A stretch of 64,000 nt of DNA, taken from positions 1 through 64,000 of the forward strand of contig JAKDJD010000005.1 of assembly GCA_030454085.1 (NCBI GenBank), in the 5' to 3' direction. The stretch's first letter is position 1, and every line of letters starts with the position of its first letter. The translations under genes and the position numbers were made by a program. Below are positions 8,627 through 17,724 of this stretch, piece after piece. The notes beneath the pieces were generated by a model. That model worked only from the letters and a program-made list of their open reading frames with translations. It did no database searches and was not told where the DNA came from. The stretch is from Kocuria sp. Its GTDB lineage: Bacteria; Actinomycetota; Actinomycetes; Actinomycetales; Micrococcaceae.

Positions 8627-9907
8627 CTATCGCTTCTCGACGTGGTCCAGTGCCCGGCTCAGGTCCGACCAGAGATCCTCGACATCCTCAATGCCCACCG
8701 ACAGACGGAGAAGCGCTTCATTGACGCTCTGAGCCTCGTTCGAGTGTCGGCGACGTCGCTCAACCAGCGATTCCACGCCGCCCAACGAGGTCGCCGGCGT
8801 CCAGAGGCGCAAGGCCTCGACGACCCGCTGTGTCGTCTCGGCGTCGGCATCCAGAGTCGCCGACAGCACCGAGCCGAAGTTGCTCATCTGTGCCTTGGCC
8901 CGATCGTGTCCGCGGTCCTCGGGCAAGCCGGGGTACCTGACTTCGGCGACAGCAGGATGATCACGCAATCTTTCCGCGAGAACCTGCGCGGACGCCGACG
9001 ACTGCCGGATACGCAAGGACAGGGTTCGCAGTCCTCGCAATGCCAACCACGCCTCGACGGGCCCGGCGATCGCTCCTCCCAGCGAGCGCTGGGCCAGAGT
9101 CGCTTCCCGCAGCTCGGGCTCCCGTGTCACAACGGCCCCCATCACGACGTCGGAATGCCCGGCCAAATACTTGGTTGCCGAGTGGACCACGAAGTCCGCG
9201 CCCCACTCCAGGGGGCGCTGCACCAACGGGGTCGCGAAGGTGTTGTCGACGGCCGTTCGGATCCCCAGGCCACGAGCCGCCGCGAGAAGGGTCGGAAGAT
9301 CCGCGACCTCCAGCATGGGGTTGGTTGGGCTTTCGAGCCAGAACAGGACGTACGGCGCCTCGGCGCCAGGGGCGGGTTCGGGAAGAGATCGCACCTGCTC
9401 GGTCAGGACCTCGATCACTCGGTCCGTGTCTTCGACGGCCACCTCGACCAAGGTGCAGACACCACGCCGTTCCATCTGCCGGACCAAGGACATCGACCCC
9501 AAGTACGTGTGCTCAGGCATGACGATGACCGACCCCACCGGGACCTGACCGACGACGCCGGCGACGGCACCCATGCCCGAGCCGAAGAGCAACGCCGGCA
9601 GCTCGGATCCCTCGAGGGACGAGAGAACCTGTTCGAGGTCCTCCCATGTCGGGTTCGTAAACCGGCCGTAGGCCCGGTCCTCCGGCAGAATAGGGCCGGC
9701 GCCGTGGAACGTGGATGAGAGAACAATCGGCGAATTCACCGGAGCGTCATGTTCCCTCTCCGGTCGCCCCGCCGAGACGACCAAGGTCTCGCGCGACCAC
9801 GGGGAATCGGCGTCCGTACCCTGGTGTTCGGCGCGCGCTTCTTCCGCGACGATCTCGTCGGGCTCGTGTCCCTTGCGTCCGTGGATATCCGAGGAATTCT
9901 GCTGCAT
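8627..9907 (-). CDS. Trans-sulfuration family PLP-dependent enzyme (cystathionine gamma-synthase/lyase-like)
   Basis: A 426-residue fold-type I PLP enzyme of the Cys/Met metabolism family. The Schiff-base lysine is Lys246 in HSATKYLAGHSDVVMG. Other family motifs are the YGRFTNPTW substrate/cofactor loop (80-88), the GSGMGA cofactor loop (109-114) and the LESPTNPMLEV and AVDNTFATP segments. It may act as cystathionine gamma-synthase, gamma-lyase or an O-acetylhomoserine/methionine gamma-lyase-like enzyme; sequence by eye does not separate these. A disordered acidic N-terminal stretch of about 35 residues precedes the domain. It is divergent from tmk, 80 bp away. Confidence 0.82.
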   Translation of the reverse strand: MQQNSSDIHGRKGHEPDEIVAEEARAEHQGTDADSPWSRETLVVSAGRPEREHDAPVNSPIVLSSTFHGAGPILPEDRAYGRFTNPTWEDLEQVLSSLEGSELPALLFGSGMGAVAGVVGQVPVGSVIVMPEHTYLGSMSLVRQMERRGVCTLVEVAVEDTDRVIEVLTEQVRSLPEPAPGAEAPYVLFWLESPTNPMLEVADLPTLLAAARGLGIRTAVDNTFATPLVQRPLEWGADFVVHSATKYLAGHSDVVMGAVVTREPELREATLAQRSLGGAIAGPVEAWLALRGLRTLSLRIRQSSASAQVLAERLRDHPAVAEVRYPGLPEDRGHDRAKAQMSNFGSVLSATLDADAETTQRVVEALRLWTPATSLGGVESLVERRRRHSNEAQSVNEALLRLSVGIEDVEDLWSDLSRALDHVEKR

Positions 9908-9975
9908 AGTCCACAGATTACCCGTCCGTCCTCGGCAAACGGGGGTGCGCGCCGATGGACCGCCCCTGATTTCGA

Positions 9976-9981
9976 TAGGCT
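9976..9981 (+). promoter_or_regulatory. -10 box of a probably leaderless tmk-holB transcript
   Basis: TAGGCT ends 6 bases before the tmk GTG. A transcript starting at or next to the GTG would carry no leader, and no Shine-Dalgarno sequence fits in the space. Confidence 0.5.
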
Positions 9982-9987
9982 ACGAGG

Positions 9988-10671
9988 GTGACTTCAGAGC
10001 TCCACTACTCACCGCCCGAAGTGGCTTCCCAGCGCCCCGGAACCTTCATTGTGTTCGAAGGCGGGGACGGTACCGGGAAGTCGACTCAGGCGCGGATTCT
10101 CGAAGACCGGATCCGCCAACGGCTGGACCGTGAGGTCGTCCTGACCCGAGAGCCCGGAGGCACAGATATCGGGGAGAATATCCGTTCCCTCGTCTTGGAC
10201 ATGGGCAACGGCGTGATCGATGCCCGCACCGAAGCCTTGTTGTATGCCGCCTCCCGGGCCGCCCATGCGCATCAGCTCATCGCACCGGCCCTCGAGCGCG
10301 GCGCTGTGGTCGTGTGCGATCGATACATCGACTCTTCGGCCGCGTACCAGGGCGGCGGGCGAGGACTCGGAGAGGACGCCGTCACGAATCTTTCCCTGTG
10401 GGCCACGGAAAATCTCGTCCCTGATCTGACGGTCTTCCTGTCTGTCGACGGCGCGCATGCACGCAACCGCGTGGCCTCTCGAGGCACGCTGGATCGGCTC
10501 GAGACGGAGCCTGACTCATTCCATGCCCGGGTTCGGGAATCGTTCCAAGGACTGGCTCGGGGTACGGAATCCAAGAAAACGGTGATCGATGGATCCGGTT
10601 CCGTCGACGAGGTCGCGGACAGGGTGTGGCACAGCGCCCTGCCGACCTTGATGGCGGGTGAGACACCGTGA
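9988..10671 (+). CDS. tmk: Thymidylate kinase
   Basis: A 227-residue dTMP kinase that makes dTDP from dTMP and ATP for DNA synthesis. The P-loop FEGGDGTGKST lies at 23-33, the dTMP-binding segment LTREPGGT at about 51-58, and the DRYIDSSAAYQGGGR region forms the substrate site and lid. It starts at GTG 9988 behind a TAGGCT box. Its stop overlaps the holB GTG start by 4 bp. The tmk-holB pair is conserved in bacteria. Confidence 0.94.
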   Translation: MTSELHYSPPEVASQRPGTFIVFEGGDGTGKSTQARILEDRIRQRLDREVVLTREPGGTDIGENIRSLVLDMGNGVIDARTEALLYAASRAAHAHQLIAPALERGAVVVCDRYIDSSAAYQGGGRGLGEDAVTNLSLWATENLVPDLTVFLSVDGAHARNRVASRGTLDRLETEPDSFHARVRESFQGLARGTESKKTVIDGSGSVDEVADRVWHSALPTLMAGETP

Positions 10672-11816
10672 GCGTCTGGGACCAGTTGGTCGGCCAGGAA
10701 CAGGCCGTCGGCCAACTCCGCAAGGCGGCGGCGTCGGAATTGCCTCCGCACGCCTGGTTGTTCACGGGCCCTCCAGGATCAGGGCGGTCAACAGCCGCAC
10801 GCGCCCTGGCTGCGGCACTTCTCTGCGAGAAACCGGACCCGGCCGAGAGAGGGTGCGGGGAGTGCAAATCGTGCCGCACGGCCATGTCCGGAGCGCACGC
10901 GGACGTCACCAACTTCGCGACCGAGAATGTCCAGATCAAGATTGAAGAGGCGCGCGACCTCGTGGTCAAGGCCCAGGACCGCCCCTCCGTGGGCCGGTGG
11001 CGGGTCATGATCGTCGAGGACGCCGATCGCATGCCCGAGCGCACGTCGAATGTCTTGCTGAAAGCGATCGAAGAACCGCCTCCGCACACGATCTGGTTAC
11101 TCTGCGCACCGAGCCCGGTCGACGTCCTGGTGACCATTCGGTCACGGTGTCGCGCCATCACTCTGAAAGTCCCCACGGCCGAGGAAGTCGCGGAGCTTCT
11201 TGCGCGCAGGGACGGTGTGGACCCGGAGACCGCGGAACAGGCCGCACGCCTGGCTCAGGGACACATCGGAATTGCTCGTCGGCTCGCGCTGTACCCCGAG
11301 GCGAAGGCCCGCCGCGAAGACGTGGTGCGGCTCCCCCTGGGTCTGGGCGGGATCAGCTCGGCCGTGGCCGCCGCGGATCGTCTCATCTCCACGGCGGAGG
11401 CCGAGGCAACCGCCGATGCCGAGGAACGCAACGACCAGGAAAAGGCTGACCTGCTCGTGACTCTCGGTGCGCCTGAATCCGGCCGGGTGCCGCCGACCAT
11501 CAAGGCCGCCGTACGTCGCCTCGAGGAGGACCAGAAGCGGCGTGCCAAACGGATTCAGGTCGACACCCTTGACCGCTTCCTCATCGATCTCTCGACCTTC
11601 TATCGGGACGTGCTGACGCTCCAGTTGAAGACGGGCTCACGCCTGATCAACCACCATTTGGAACGTGAGCTGTCCGACTACGCCCTCAATTCGAGCGCGG
11701 AACGCACCCTGGAGCAGATCGACACGATCAACCTCACGCGCAGGCGGATCTCAACCAACGTCAGCCCGCGTCTCGCGTTCGAGGCCATGGCCGCCAGCCT
11801 GATACTCCGCCACTGA
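10668..11816 (+). CDS. holB: DNA polymerase III subunit delta'
   Basis: A 382-residue clamp-loader AAA+ protein. It has a P-loop-like GPPGSGRST (34-42), the zinc-binding cysteines typical of delta' and gamma/tau (Cys53, Cys63, Cys66, Cys69), a Walker B-like IVEDADRM and the sensor segment IRSRCR. The C-terminal helical collar domain is present. It works with DnaX and HolA to load the beta clamp during replication. Translationally coupled to tmk (GTGA overlap). Confidence 0.92.
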   Translation: MSVWDQLVGQEQAVGQLRKAAASELPPHAWLFTGPPGSGRSTAARALAAALLCEKPDPAERGCGECKSCRTAMSGAHADVTNFATENVQIKIEEARDLVVKAQDRPSVGRWRVMIVEDADRMPERTSNVLLKAIEEPPPHTIWLLCAPSPVDVLVTIRSRCRAITLKVPTAEEVAELLARRDGVDPETAEQAARLAQGHIGIARRLALYPEAKARREDVVRLPLGLGGISSAVAAADRLISTAEAEATADAEERNDQEKADLLVTLGAPESGRVPPTIKAAVRRLEEDQKRRAKRIQVDTLDRFLIDLSTFYRDVLTLQLKTGSRLINHHLERELSDYALNSSAERTLEQIDTINLTRRRISTNVSPRLAFEAMAASLILRH

Positions 11817-11833
11817 CTGCCACGGGGCGTTGG

Positions 11834-13195
11834 TCAGTTCCGGAAGCCGTGCACCGGGGATGGGATGTGGCCCGCCCTGCGGACGAAGATCTCCGAGGAT
11901 CCTTCGTGTGCGGGCATCACGGGGGCCCGCCCCAAGAGCCCGCCGAACTCGACGACGTCGCCCACCCCGAGACCGACCGCGGGAATCACGCGCACGGCGG
12001 TCGTCTTGTGGTTCATGACGCCGATGGCCGCTTCGTCGGCAATCATGGCCGAGAGTGTGGAGGCCGGGGTGTCTCCAGGAACGGCGACCATGTCGAGCCC
12101 CACGGAGCAAATGGCTGTCATCGCCTCGAGCTTGTCGAGGGTGATGTTCCCCGCAGCCGCGGCCTCGATCATGCCGATGTCTTCCGATATCGGGATGAAG
12201 GACCCGGACAACCCACCGACGCGGGAGCACGCCATGAGGCCTCCCTTTTTCATGGCGTCGTTGAGCAGCGCCAGCGCCGCGGTGGTTCCGTGGGTACCGA
12301 CCACTTCGAGGCCGAGCTCCTCGAGAACCCGCGCCACGGAGTCGCCGACCTCGGCAGTGGGCGCGAGAGAAAGATCCACGATCCCAAAGGAGACCCCGAG
12401 CCTCTCTGCCGCAAGGTTCCCGACGAGCTGACCCACGCGGGTGATCTTGAAAGCGGCCTTCTTGATGACCTCGGCGCTGACATTCAAGGACGCTCCGGGA
12501 GTCTTTTCCAGGGCACGCTTGACGACGCCCGGCCCAGAGACACCGACGCTGACCACACAGTCCGTCTCCTGAACGCCGTGGAAAGCCCCCGCCATGAAGG
12601 GATTGTCCGAGACGGCGTTGGCGAAAACGACGAGCTTGGAGCAACCGAAACCGTGGGCTTCGCCCGTCAGATCCGCCGTCTCGCGGATCACCTCTCCCAT
12701 GTCCCGCACGGCATCCATGTTGATGCCGGCGCGTGACGAGCCGATGTCCACCGAGGAGCAGACCACGTCGGTTTCCGCGAGCGCCCGAGGAATAGACGAC
12801 ATGAGAATGCGATCGGCTTCGGTTTGACCCTTGTCGACCAGCGCCGAGAATCCGCCGATGAAATCGACGCCGACCGCTCGCGCGGCCCGATCGAGCGTGC
12901 GGGCGTATTCGAGGTAGTCGGAATCTCCCGACGCGCCGGCCACGATCGAGATCGGGGTGACCGCGATGCGCTTGTTGATGATCGGGATCCCGAGTTCCGC
13001 CTCGATCCCTTCGGCGACCCTGACCAGGTTCTTCGCGCGCTGGGTGATTTTGTCGTAAATCTTCGCCCGCGCCCTGTCACCGTCGGCATCGATGCAGTCG
13101 AGCAACGAGATGCCCATGGTCACCGTGCGGATGTCGAGTTTGTCTTCCTCGATCATCTGGATGGTTTCGAGGATATTGGCGTTGGTGTCGATCAT
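11834..13195 (-). CDS. PFL family protein (UPF0210/DUF711)
   Basis: A 453-residue protein of the UPF0210 family, related by fold to pyruvate formate-lyase/glycyl radical proteins but without a demonstrated enzyme activity. Recognisable family sequence includes the N-terminal [13 protein letters not shown], a Gly-rich [15 protein letters not shown] segment, [19 protein letters not shown], and the C-terminal end with [13 protein letters not shown]. The ACT-domain gene lies 11 bp upstream on the same strand. This UPF0237-UPF0210 pairing is widely conserved, so the ACT protein may sense an amino acid for this partner. Converges on holB with a 17-bp gap. Confidence 0.88.
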   Translation of the reverse strand: MIDTNANILETIQMIEEDKLDIRTVTMGISLLDCIDADGDRARAKIYDKITQRAKNLVRVAEGIEAELGIPIINKRIAVTPISIVAGASGDSDYLEYARTLDRAARAVGVDFIGGFSALVDKGQTEADRILMSSIPRALAETDVVCSSVDIGSSRAGINMDAVRDMGEVIRETADLTGEAHGFGCSKLVVFANAVSDNPFMAGAFHGVQETDCVVSVGVSGPGVVKRALEKTPGASLNVSAEVIKKAAFKITRVGQLVGNLAAERLGVSFGIVDLSLAPTAEVGDSVARVLEELGLEVVGTHGTTAALALLNDAMKKGGLMACSRVGGLSGSFIPISEDIGMIEAAAAGNITLDKLEAMTAICSVGLDMVAVPGDTPASTLSAMIADEAAIGVMNHKTTAVRVIPAVGLGVGDVVEFGGLLGRAPVMPAHEGSSEIFVRRAGHIPSPVHGFRN

Positions 13196-13206
13196 GGCGG
13201 GATGTC

Positions 13207-13476
13207 CTAGAGGGTGTGCATGGCTTCGAAGATGGCCTCGGACTGGATCCGGATCTCGACCTTCGCCGCCTGACCGATGGGTTCCATCGCCGCCTGGATG
13301 TCTTCGATGGTCTGCTTCGACTCGTCGAATTCACCCTGCATGATCATGGTGAAGTAGCCCTCCATGAGGGTTTGGGAGACATTGAGGATGTTGACGTGAA
13401 GATCGGCCAGACCGGTCGACACGGCGGCGATGATGCCTTCGTGGTCCAAGCCCGTCACGGTGAGGATGACTTTCAT
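13207..13476 (-). CDS. ACT domain-containing protein (UPF0237)
   Basis: An 89-residue stand-alone ACT domain ([19 protein letters not shown] at the start, then [18 protein letters not shown]), the glycine-cleavage-regulator-like type. ACT domains bind amino acids or other small ligands. It is the first gene of a two-gene unit with the PFL family protein 11 bp downstream. Confidence 0.88.
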   Translation of the reverse strand: MKVILTVTGLDHEGIIAAVSTGLADLHVNILNVSQTLMEGYFTMIMQGEFDESKQTIEDIQAAMEPIGQAAKVEIRIQSEAIFEAMHTL

Positions 13477-13512
13477 GGTGCTCTTTCGGGAGTAGTGGCT
13501 GACGGTTCGCGT

Positions 13513-14805
13513 CTACTGGGTGGTCTGCTGCTTGAGCCGCCGGTGCTTTTCTCGTTTGAGCCGGCGTTTTCGCGCGGTCAGGCTCGCGGGAGGTTCGGCG
13601 TCCTCCCCAGGTTCGGGACCGTAGGTCTTCCTCAAGGAATATCGACCGTCCTCGTGGACGAGTTGTTCCGACCAGCGCAGATCATTCGGTTTGCCCCTGG
13701 AATCGAAGGCCACGCCGATCCATCGCGATCTCGGGTCCGAATCGATGAACATCGCCTTGAAGAACAGGGTCAGCGGGACGGCGAGGATCGCCCCCAGTGG
13801 GCCGACGATCGCCGACCAGAAGATCAGCGAGACGAAGGTGACGGTCGTATTGAGCCCGACGGCGTCGCCAGTGACTTTCGGCTGGATCACCGACTGGGCG
13901 ACGAAGTTGATCACGGAGTACAGAACCACGACCCAGATCGCAGTGGCCGGTCCGCCCGCGAGCAGTCCGAGCAGGGCCGGCGGGATCAGGCCGATGACGA
14001 AACCAATGTTGGGGATGTAGTTGGTGACGAAGGAGAACACGCCCCAGGTGAAGGCCAGCGGGACCCCCAGAATCATCAGGGCTATCGTGTCCAGAACGGC
14101 CACGATCGCACCGAAGACGGTATTCACGACCCAGTATTTGGAGGTCCTGTGGCTGAAGTCTGCGTAGGCCTGACCGAGACCCGGCTTGGCGCTTGCGATT
14201 TCCGAACGACGTCCGGGGATGATCGTGGCGTCAATGAAGAGGAAAGCCATCACCATCACCAGCACGAACAGCTGCGACCCCGCGGATGACAGGCCGCTCA
14301 GGACCGTGGTCGCGGCACTGAGGATCCGGCTCGGCTGAAGATATTCGAGCAACGAGTCCCCGACGTCCGTCTCGCTGAGTCCGTAGTCGCTCAGCAAGTG
14401 GCGCGTCTGCTGGTAGAGAGTCGCGAACTTTCCGCTGTAATTCGGAAGGGTCTCGACGAGCTGGAGGACCGACACGACCATGGACCCGATAATGGCGAGC
14501 AGTATCGCGTAGAGGAACAGCGCCACGAGGACCGTCGAGAGCCACCGGGGAACCTTGCGGTCGGCCAGCCACAATCGCATCGGTCGAACCGCGACGACGA
14601 GCGAATAGGCCAGGAACATGGGCCCGAAGATCTCCGAGATGAACTTGAGTCCGCCCATGAAGACCACGAGGGCCGCCAGGGCGACGAGAGCGACGACGCC
14701 GAGCGGCAGGTCAGGGCCACGGCGAGGAGCTCGTTCCTGCTCCTGCATCGGCATGTTCGCATCCGATTCTGTCGCTCGGGTCGATGCGGCGACGGGTCGA
14801 TTCAT
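13513..14805 (-). CDS. AI-2E family transporter (TqsA/PerM-like)
   Basis: A 430-residue polytopic membrane protein of the AI-2E/UPF0118 family. It has about eight hydrophobic segments, with the family-typical central soluble region (about 130-190) between the N-terminal and C-terminal helix groups, and the conserved NFVAQSVIQPKVTGDAVGLN region. The C-terminal 75 residues are basic and cytoplasmic. Substrate is unknown; family members include AI-2 exporters and Na+/H+ antiporters. Disordered N-terminal 35 residues precede the first membrane segment. Confidence 0.85.
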   Translation of the reverse strand: MNRPVAASTRATESDANMPMQEQERAPRRGPDLPLGVVALVALAALVVFMGGLKFISEIFGPMFLAYSLVVAVRPMRLWLADRKVPRWLSTVLVALFLYAILLAIIGSMVVSVLQLVETLPNYSGKFATLYQQTRHLLSDYGLSETDVGDSLLEYLQPSRILSAATTVLSGLSSAGSQLFVLVMVMAFLFIDATIIPGRRSEIASAKPGLGQAYADFSHRTSKYWVVNTVFGAIVAVLDTIALMILGVPLAFTWGVFSFVTNYIPNIGFVIGLIPPALLGLLAGGPATAIWVVVLYSVINFVAQSVIQPKVTGDAVGLNTTVTFVSLIFWSAIVGPLGAILAVPLTLFFKAMFIDSDPRSRWIGVAFDSRGKPNDLRWSEQLVHEDGRYSLRKTYGPEPGEDAEPPASLTARKRRLKREKHRRLKQQTTQ

Positions 14806-14839
14806 GGGCTGGATGTTCTCCCTGCGTGGACGATCGGGG

Positions 14840-16051
14840 TCAGGTCCGGACGGCCGTGTACACCTGACCGTTTCCGGACAGGGTTAGGACGTCCCGCGAC
14901 CCGATGTGCAGCGCCGACTCCGTGCCGCGCAGGGCGATTCGTTCGCCGGCACCGGTCACCTCGACGTCGCCTTCGACGCACAGAATAGCCGACAGCCCAT
15001 CACAGGTGTACTCGACGGGGTCGTCCGGCGACACGGTCACGTGGTCCACGTGCAGTTGCGAGTCCCAGAGGTCGTAGCGGGCCACGCCCGGCTGCTGCTC
15101 CGAGGGGAGCATCGCTTCCGGGGCAGGCTGATCGGCAACAACCACCGAGAGCAGTTCCTTGATGTCGACGTGCTTGGGTGTCAGCCCGGCCCGCATCACA
15201 TTGTCGGACGGATTCATGACCTCGATCGCGGTGCCCTGGAGGTACGCGTGGACCTGCCCGTGCGGCGTGTGGGCCGACTCCCCGGGCTTGAGAAAGAGCT
15301 GATTCATGGCCACGGCCACCAGGGTCCCCCGGTCACCGGGGTAGGCATCGTGGAGCAACAGGACGAGGTCGGCGACGGCGTCGAGGTCGAAACCCTCACG
15401 ATCGCGACGGTAGGCGGCGTCGTCCTCATCGAAGGGATGGGCCAGGCTCCAGTCCATGGCCGCGTTCACCGTCGCATCCAGCGCCAAGGCTGAGCTCGTC
15501 TCGTCCTTGGCGAAGATGGCCTTGATGATCTCCGAGGCATCGTAATCTGCCAATTCGGCCAGCCACGTGAGGTTGAGTTCCTTGGCGATCCGTTTGAGCT
15601 CGGCCGCAGGCCGGATCCCGGTGAGGAGACGCAACGGCGAGTACGCGATGACGGTCTCCGGTTTGGAACGGTCGTCCTTGTAATTGCGTTCGTTCGCGTC
15701 GAGGGCGATGCCTGCCCGGTTCTCCTTCTCAAACCCTTCGACGGCTTGTTGTTCGGAGGGATGCACTTGGAGGGACAAGGGCGAATCGATGGCCAGGATC
15801 TTGAGCAGGAACGGGAATCCGGAGGTACCTTCCGGCAGGACCGAGTCCGGGTCCTCCTCGACCCAGTCGGCCAGGGACTTGGTCCCTTCTGCCGTGAGTA
15901 CGGAGGATGGCGCCTTGGGATGCGCCCCGACCCACAGCTCGGCTTCCGGCTCGGAAGCGGGCTTGTCCTCGCCGCGGAGTCGGGCAAGCGTATCCCGCGT
16001 TCCCCATGCATAATTCTGGACTGGATTTACCATCTTGAGCAGCTGACCCAT
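14840..16051 (-). CDS. manA: Mannose-6-phosphate isomerase, class I
   Basis: Zinc-dependent cupin isomerase that interconverts fructose-6-phosphate and mannose-6-phosphate. Family sequence is clear: NPVQNYAWG at the N-terminus, AELWVGAHPKAPS, PFLLKILAIDSPLSLQVHP (zinc ligands) and GESAHTPHGQVHAYLQGTAIEVMNPSDNVMRAGLTPKHVD. I placed the start at ATG 16051, because upstream codons to 16195 run into the divergent pgm promoter and show no family sequence; ATG 16033 is also possible. It is divergent from a phosphomannomutase gene, so the pair should make mannose-1-phosphate for GDP-mannose. Confidence 0.9.
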   Translation of the reverse strand: MGQLLKMVNPVQNYAWGTRDTLARLRGEDKPASEPEAELWVGAHPKAPSSVLTAEGTKSLADWVEEDPDSVLPEGTSGFPFLLKILAIDSPLSLQVHPSEQQAVEGFEKENRAGIALDANERNYKDDRSKPETVIAYSPLRLLTGIRPAAELKRIAKELNLTWLAELADYDASEIIKAIFAKDETSSALALDATVNAAMDWSLAHPFDEDDAAYRRDREGFDLDAVADLVLLLHDAYPGDRGTLVAVAMNQLFLKPGESAHTPHGQVHAYLQGTAIEVMNPSDNVMRAGLTPKHVDIKELLSVVVADQPAPEAMLPSEQQPGVARYDLWDSQLHVDHVTVSPDDPVEYTCDGLSAILCVEGDVEVTGAGERIALRGTESALHIGSRDVLTLSGNGQVYTAVRT

Positions 16052-16153
16052 ACCCATCATCCAACCACAACCGGTTCCCGCAACGCAGTCACGGCCCGAG
16101 GCTATGACGGCTGTCACCCCGGCGATTCCGCGGGTTTTCGGGGGCCGCCCACG

Positions 16154-16159
16154 TAGAAT
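16154..16159 (+). promoter_or_regulatory. -10 box of a probably leaderless phosphomannomutase transcript
   Basis: TAGAAT ends 7 bases before GTG 16167, leaving no room for a Shine-Dalgarno sequence. Confidence 0.5.
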
Positions 16160-16166
16160 CGTGCGG

Positions 16167-17564
16167 GTGAGCATTAACCTACAAGAGTCGTTCAAGGCCT
16201 ACGACGTCCGCGGGATCGTTGGCCAATCCATCACACGGGAAAGCGTACGTGCCACGGGTGCCGCCTTCGTCGATGTTCTTGACCTCTCGGGAAAGACCGT
16301 TCTGGTGGGCGGCGACATGAGGCCCTCATCCCCCGAATTCATGGACGAGTTCGCGGCCGGGGCCACAGCCAGAGGAGCCGACGTCGTGAAGATCGGTCTG
16401 ATCTCGACCGACGAGCTCTACTTCGCGTGTGGAGTCCTTGACGCCCCCGGTGTCACTTTCACCGCGTCGCACAACCCCGCCGAGTACAATGGCATGAAGA
16501 TGGCCAAGGCAGGAGCCGTCCCGATCTCGTCCGAGACCGGACTGTTCGATATCCGCGACGCCGCCCAGCGCTACCTCGAGAGCGGCGTCGTCCCCTTGGA
16601 GACCACCGGGAGCATCTCGGAACGGGACATCCTTGTCGACTACGCCCAGTACCTGCGCAACCTCGTGGACCTGTCGTCCATCCGCCCGCTGAAGGTCGTC
16701 GTCGACGCCGGAAACGGCATGGCGGGAATGACGACGCCTGCTGTTCTTGGTGACGCCGTCCTGCCCGCGCTGCCGCTGAACGTCAGCCCGCTGTACTTCG
16801 ATCTGGACGGCACCTTCCCGAACCATCCGGCGAATCCGCTCGAACCGGCAAACCTGCGCGACTTGCAGGCCGCCGTCGTCGAGTCGGGCGCGGACCTCGG
16901 CCTCGCCTTCGACGGCGACGCCGACCGGTGTTTCGTGGTCGACGAAAAGGGCGACCCCGTCACGCCGTCCGCGATCGCGGCCTTGGTGGCCGAGAGGGAA
17001 ATTTCCCGGGCCCAGGCCGACGGCATCGAAGAGCCGGTCGTCATCCACAATCTGATTACGTCGAAGGCCGTGCCCGAGCTCGTCGAGTCCATGGGCGGCC
17101 GAGCCGTGAGAACGCGGGTGGGACATTCCTTCATCAAGGGCGTCATGGCTCGCGAGAACGGCGTGTTCGGCGGCGAGCATTCGGCCCACTACTACTTCAA
17201 GGACTTCTTCAACGCTGACACCGGGATGCTCGCCGCCATGCACGTGCTGGCGGCCCTGGGGACGCAGGAGCGGCCGCTGTCCAGGCTGGCCGAGAAGTAT
17301 GCACCTTACGTCGCCTCCGGCGAAATCAACTCGGAGATCGAGGACAAGGCGGCCGCGGTCGCGCGAGTTCGTGAGGCTTTGGCCGACGGGCCCATCGATG
17401 TCGACGACATGGACGGCACGACGTTCACCCACCGCACCGACGGTTGGTGGTTCAACCTGCGACCCTCGAACACCGAACCGTTCCTGAGACTCAATGTCGA
17501 GGCCCCTGATCCGGCAACCATGGAACGCGTTCGCGACGAGGTCCTGGGGCTGATTCGGCTGTAA
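16167..17564 (+). CDS. manB: Phosphomannomutase/phosphoglucomutase
   Basis: A 465-residue alpha-D-phosphohexomutase. The catalytic phosphoserine is Ser101 in TASHNPAEYNG, the metal-binding loop is DGDADR (249-254), the sugar-binding loop is GGEHSAHYYF and the phosphate-binding loop is RPSNTEPFLRLN near the C-terminus. GEHSAHYYF is the type seen in ManB phosphomannomutases. The start is GTG 16167 or the in-frame GTG at 16161. Divergent from manA, with which it forms the mannose-1-phosphate route. Confidence 0.9.
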   Translation: MSINLQESFKAYDVRGIVGQSITRESVRATGAAFVDVLDLSGKTVLVGGDMRPSSPEFMDEFAAGATARGADVVKIGLISTDELYFACGVLDAPGVTFTASHNPAEYNGMKMAKAGAVPISSETGLFDIRDAAQRYLESGVVPLETTGSISERDILVDYAQYLRNLVDLSSIRPLKVVVDAGNGMAGMTTPAVLGDAVLPALPLNVSPLYFDLDGTFPNHPANPLEPANLRDLQAAVVESGADLGLAFDGDADRCFVVDEKGDPVTPSAIAALVAEREISRAQADGIEEPVVIHNLITSKAVPELVESMGGRAVRTRVGHSFIKGVMARENGVFGGEHSAHYYFKDFFNADTGMLAAMHVLAALGTQERPLSRLAEKYAPYVASGEINSEIEDKAAAVARVREALADGPIDVDDMDGTTFTHRTDGWWFNLRPSNTEPFLRLNVEAPDPATMERVRDEVLGLIRL

Positions 17565-17594
17565 TAGCGACTGGCCTCAGAGCCGGCCGGGCCC

Positions 17595-17626
17595 GGGCGG
17601 CGCGTAGTCCGGGCGGCGCGTAGTCC
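17595..17626. repeat. tandem 16-bp duplication
   Basis: GGGCGGCGCGTAGTCC occurs twice head to tail (17595-17610 and 17611-17626) in the gap after the phosphomannomutase gene. It is probably a slippage duplication with no function I can see. Confidence 0.8.
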
Positions 17627-17662
17627 GAGCCGTCGGGGCAAGGATCAGTTCATCACATGCGA

Positions 17663-17707
17663 AAGGACGCCGCCGGCCCGCCCCTGAGGGCGGCCCGGCG
17701 GCGTCCT
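17663..17707. terminator. bidirectional terminator between phosphomannomutase gene and pckG
   Basis: AAGGACGCCGCCGG and CCGGCGGCGTCCTT, extended by further GC pairing inside, form a long stem between the convergent gene ends. Confidence 0.8.
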
Positions 17708-17724
17708 TCATCGTGCCAGTGGTA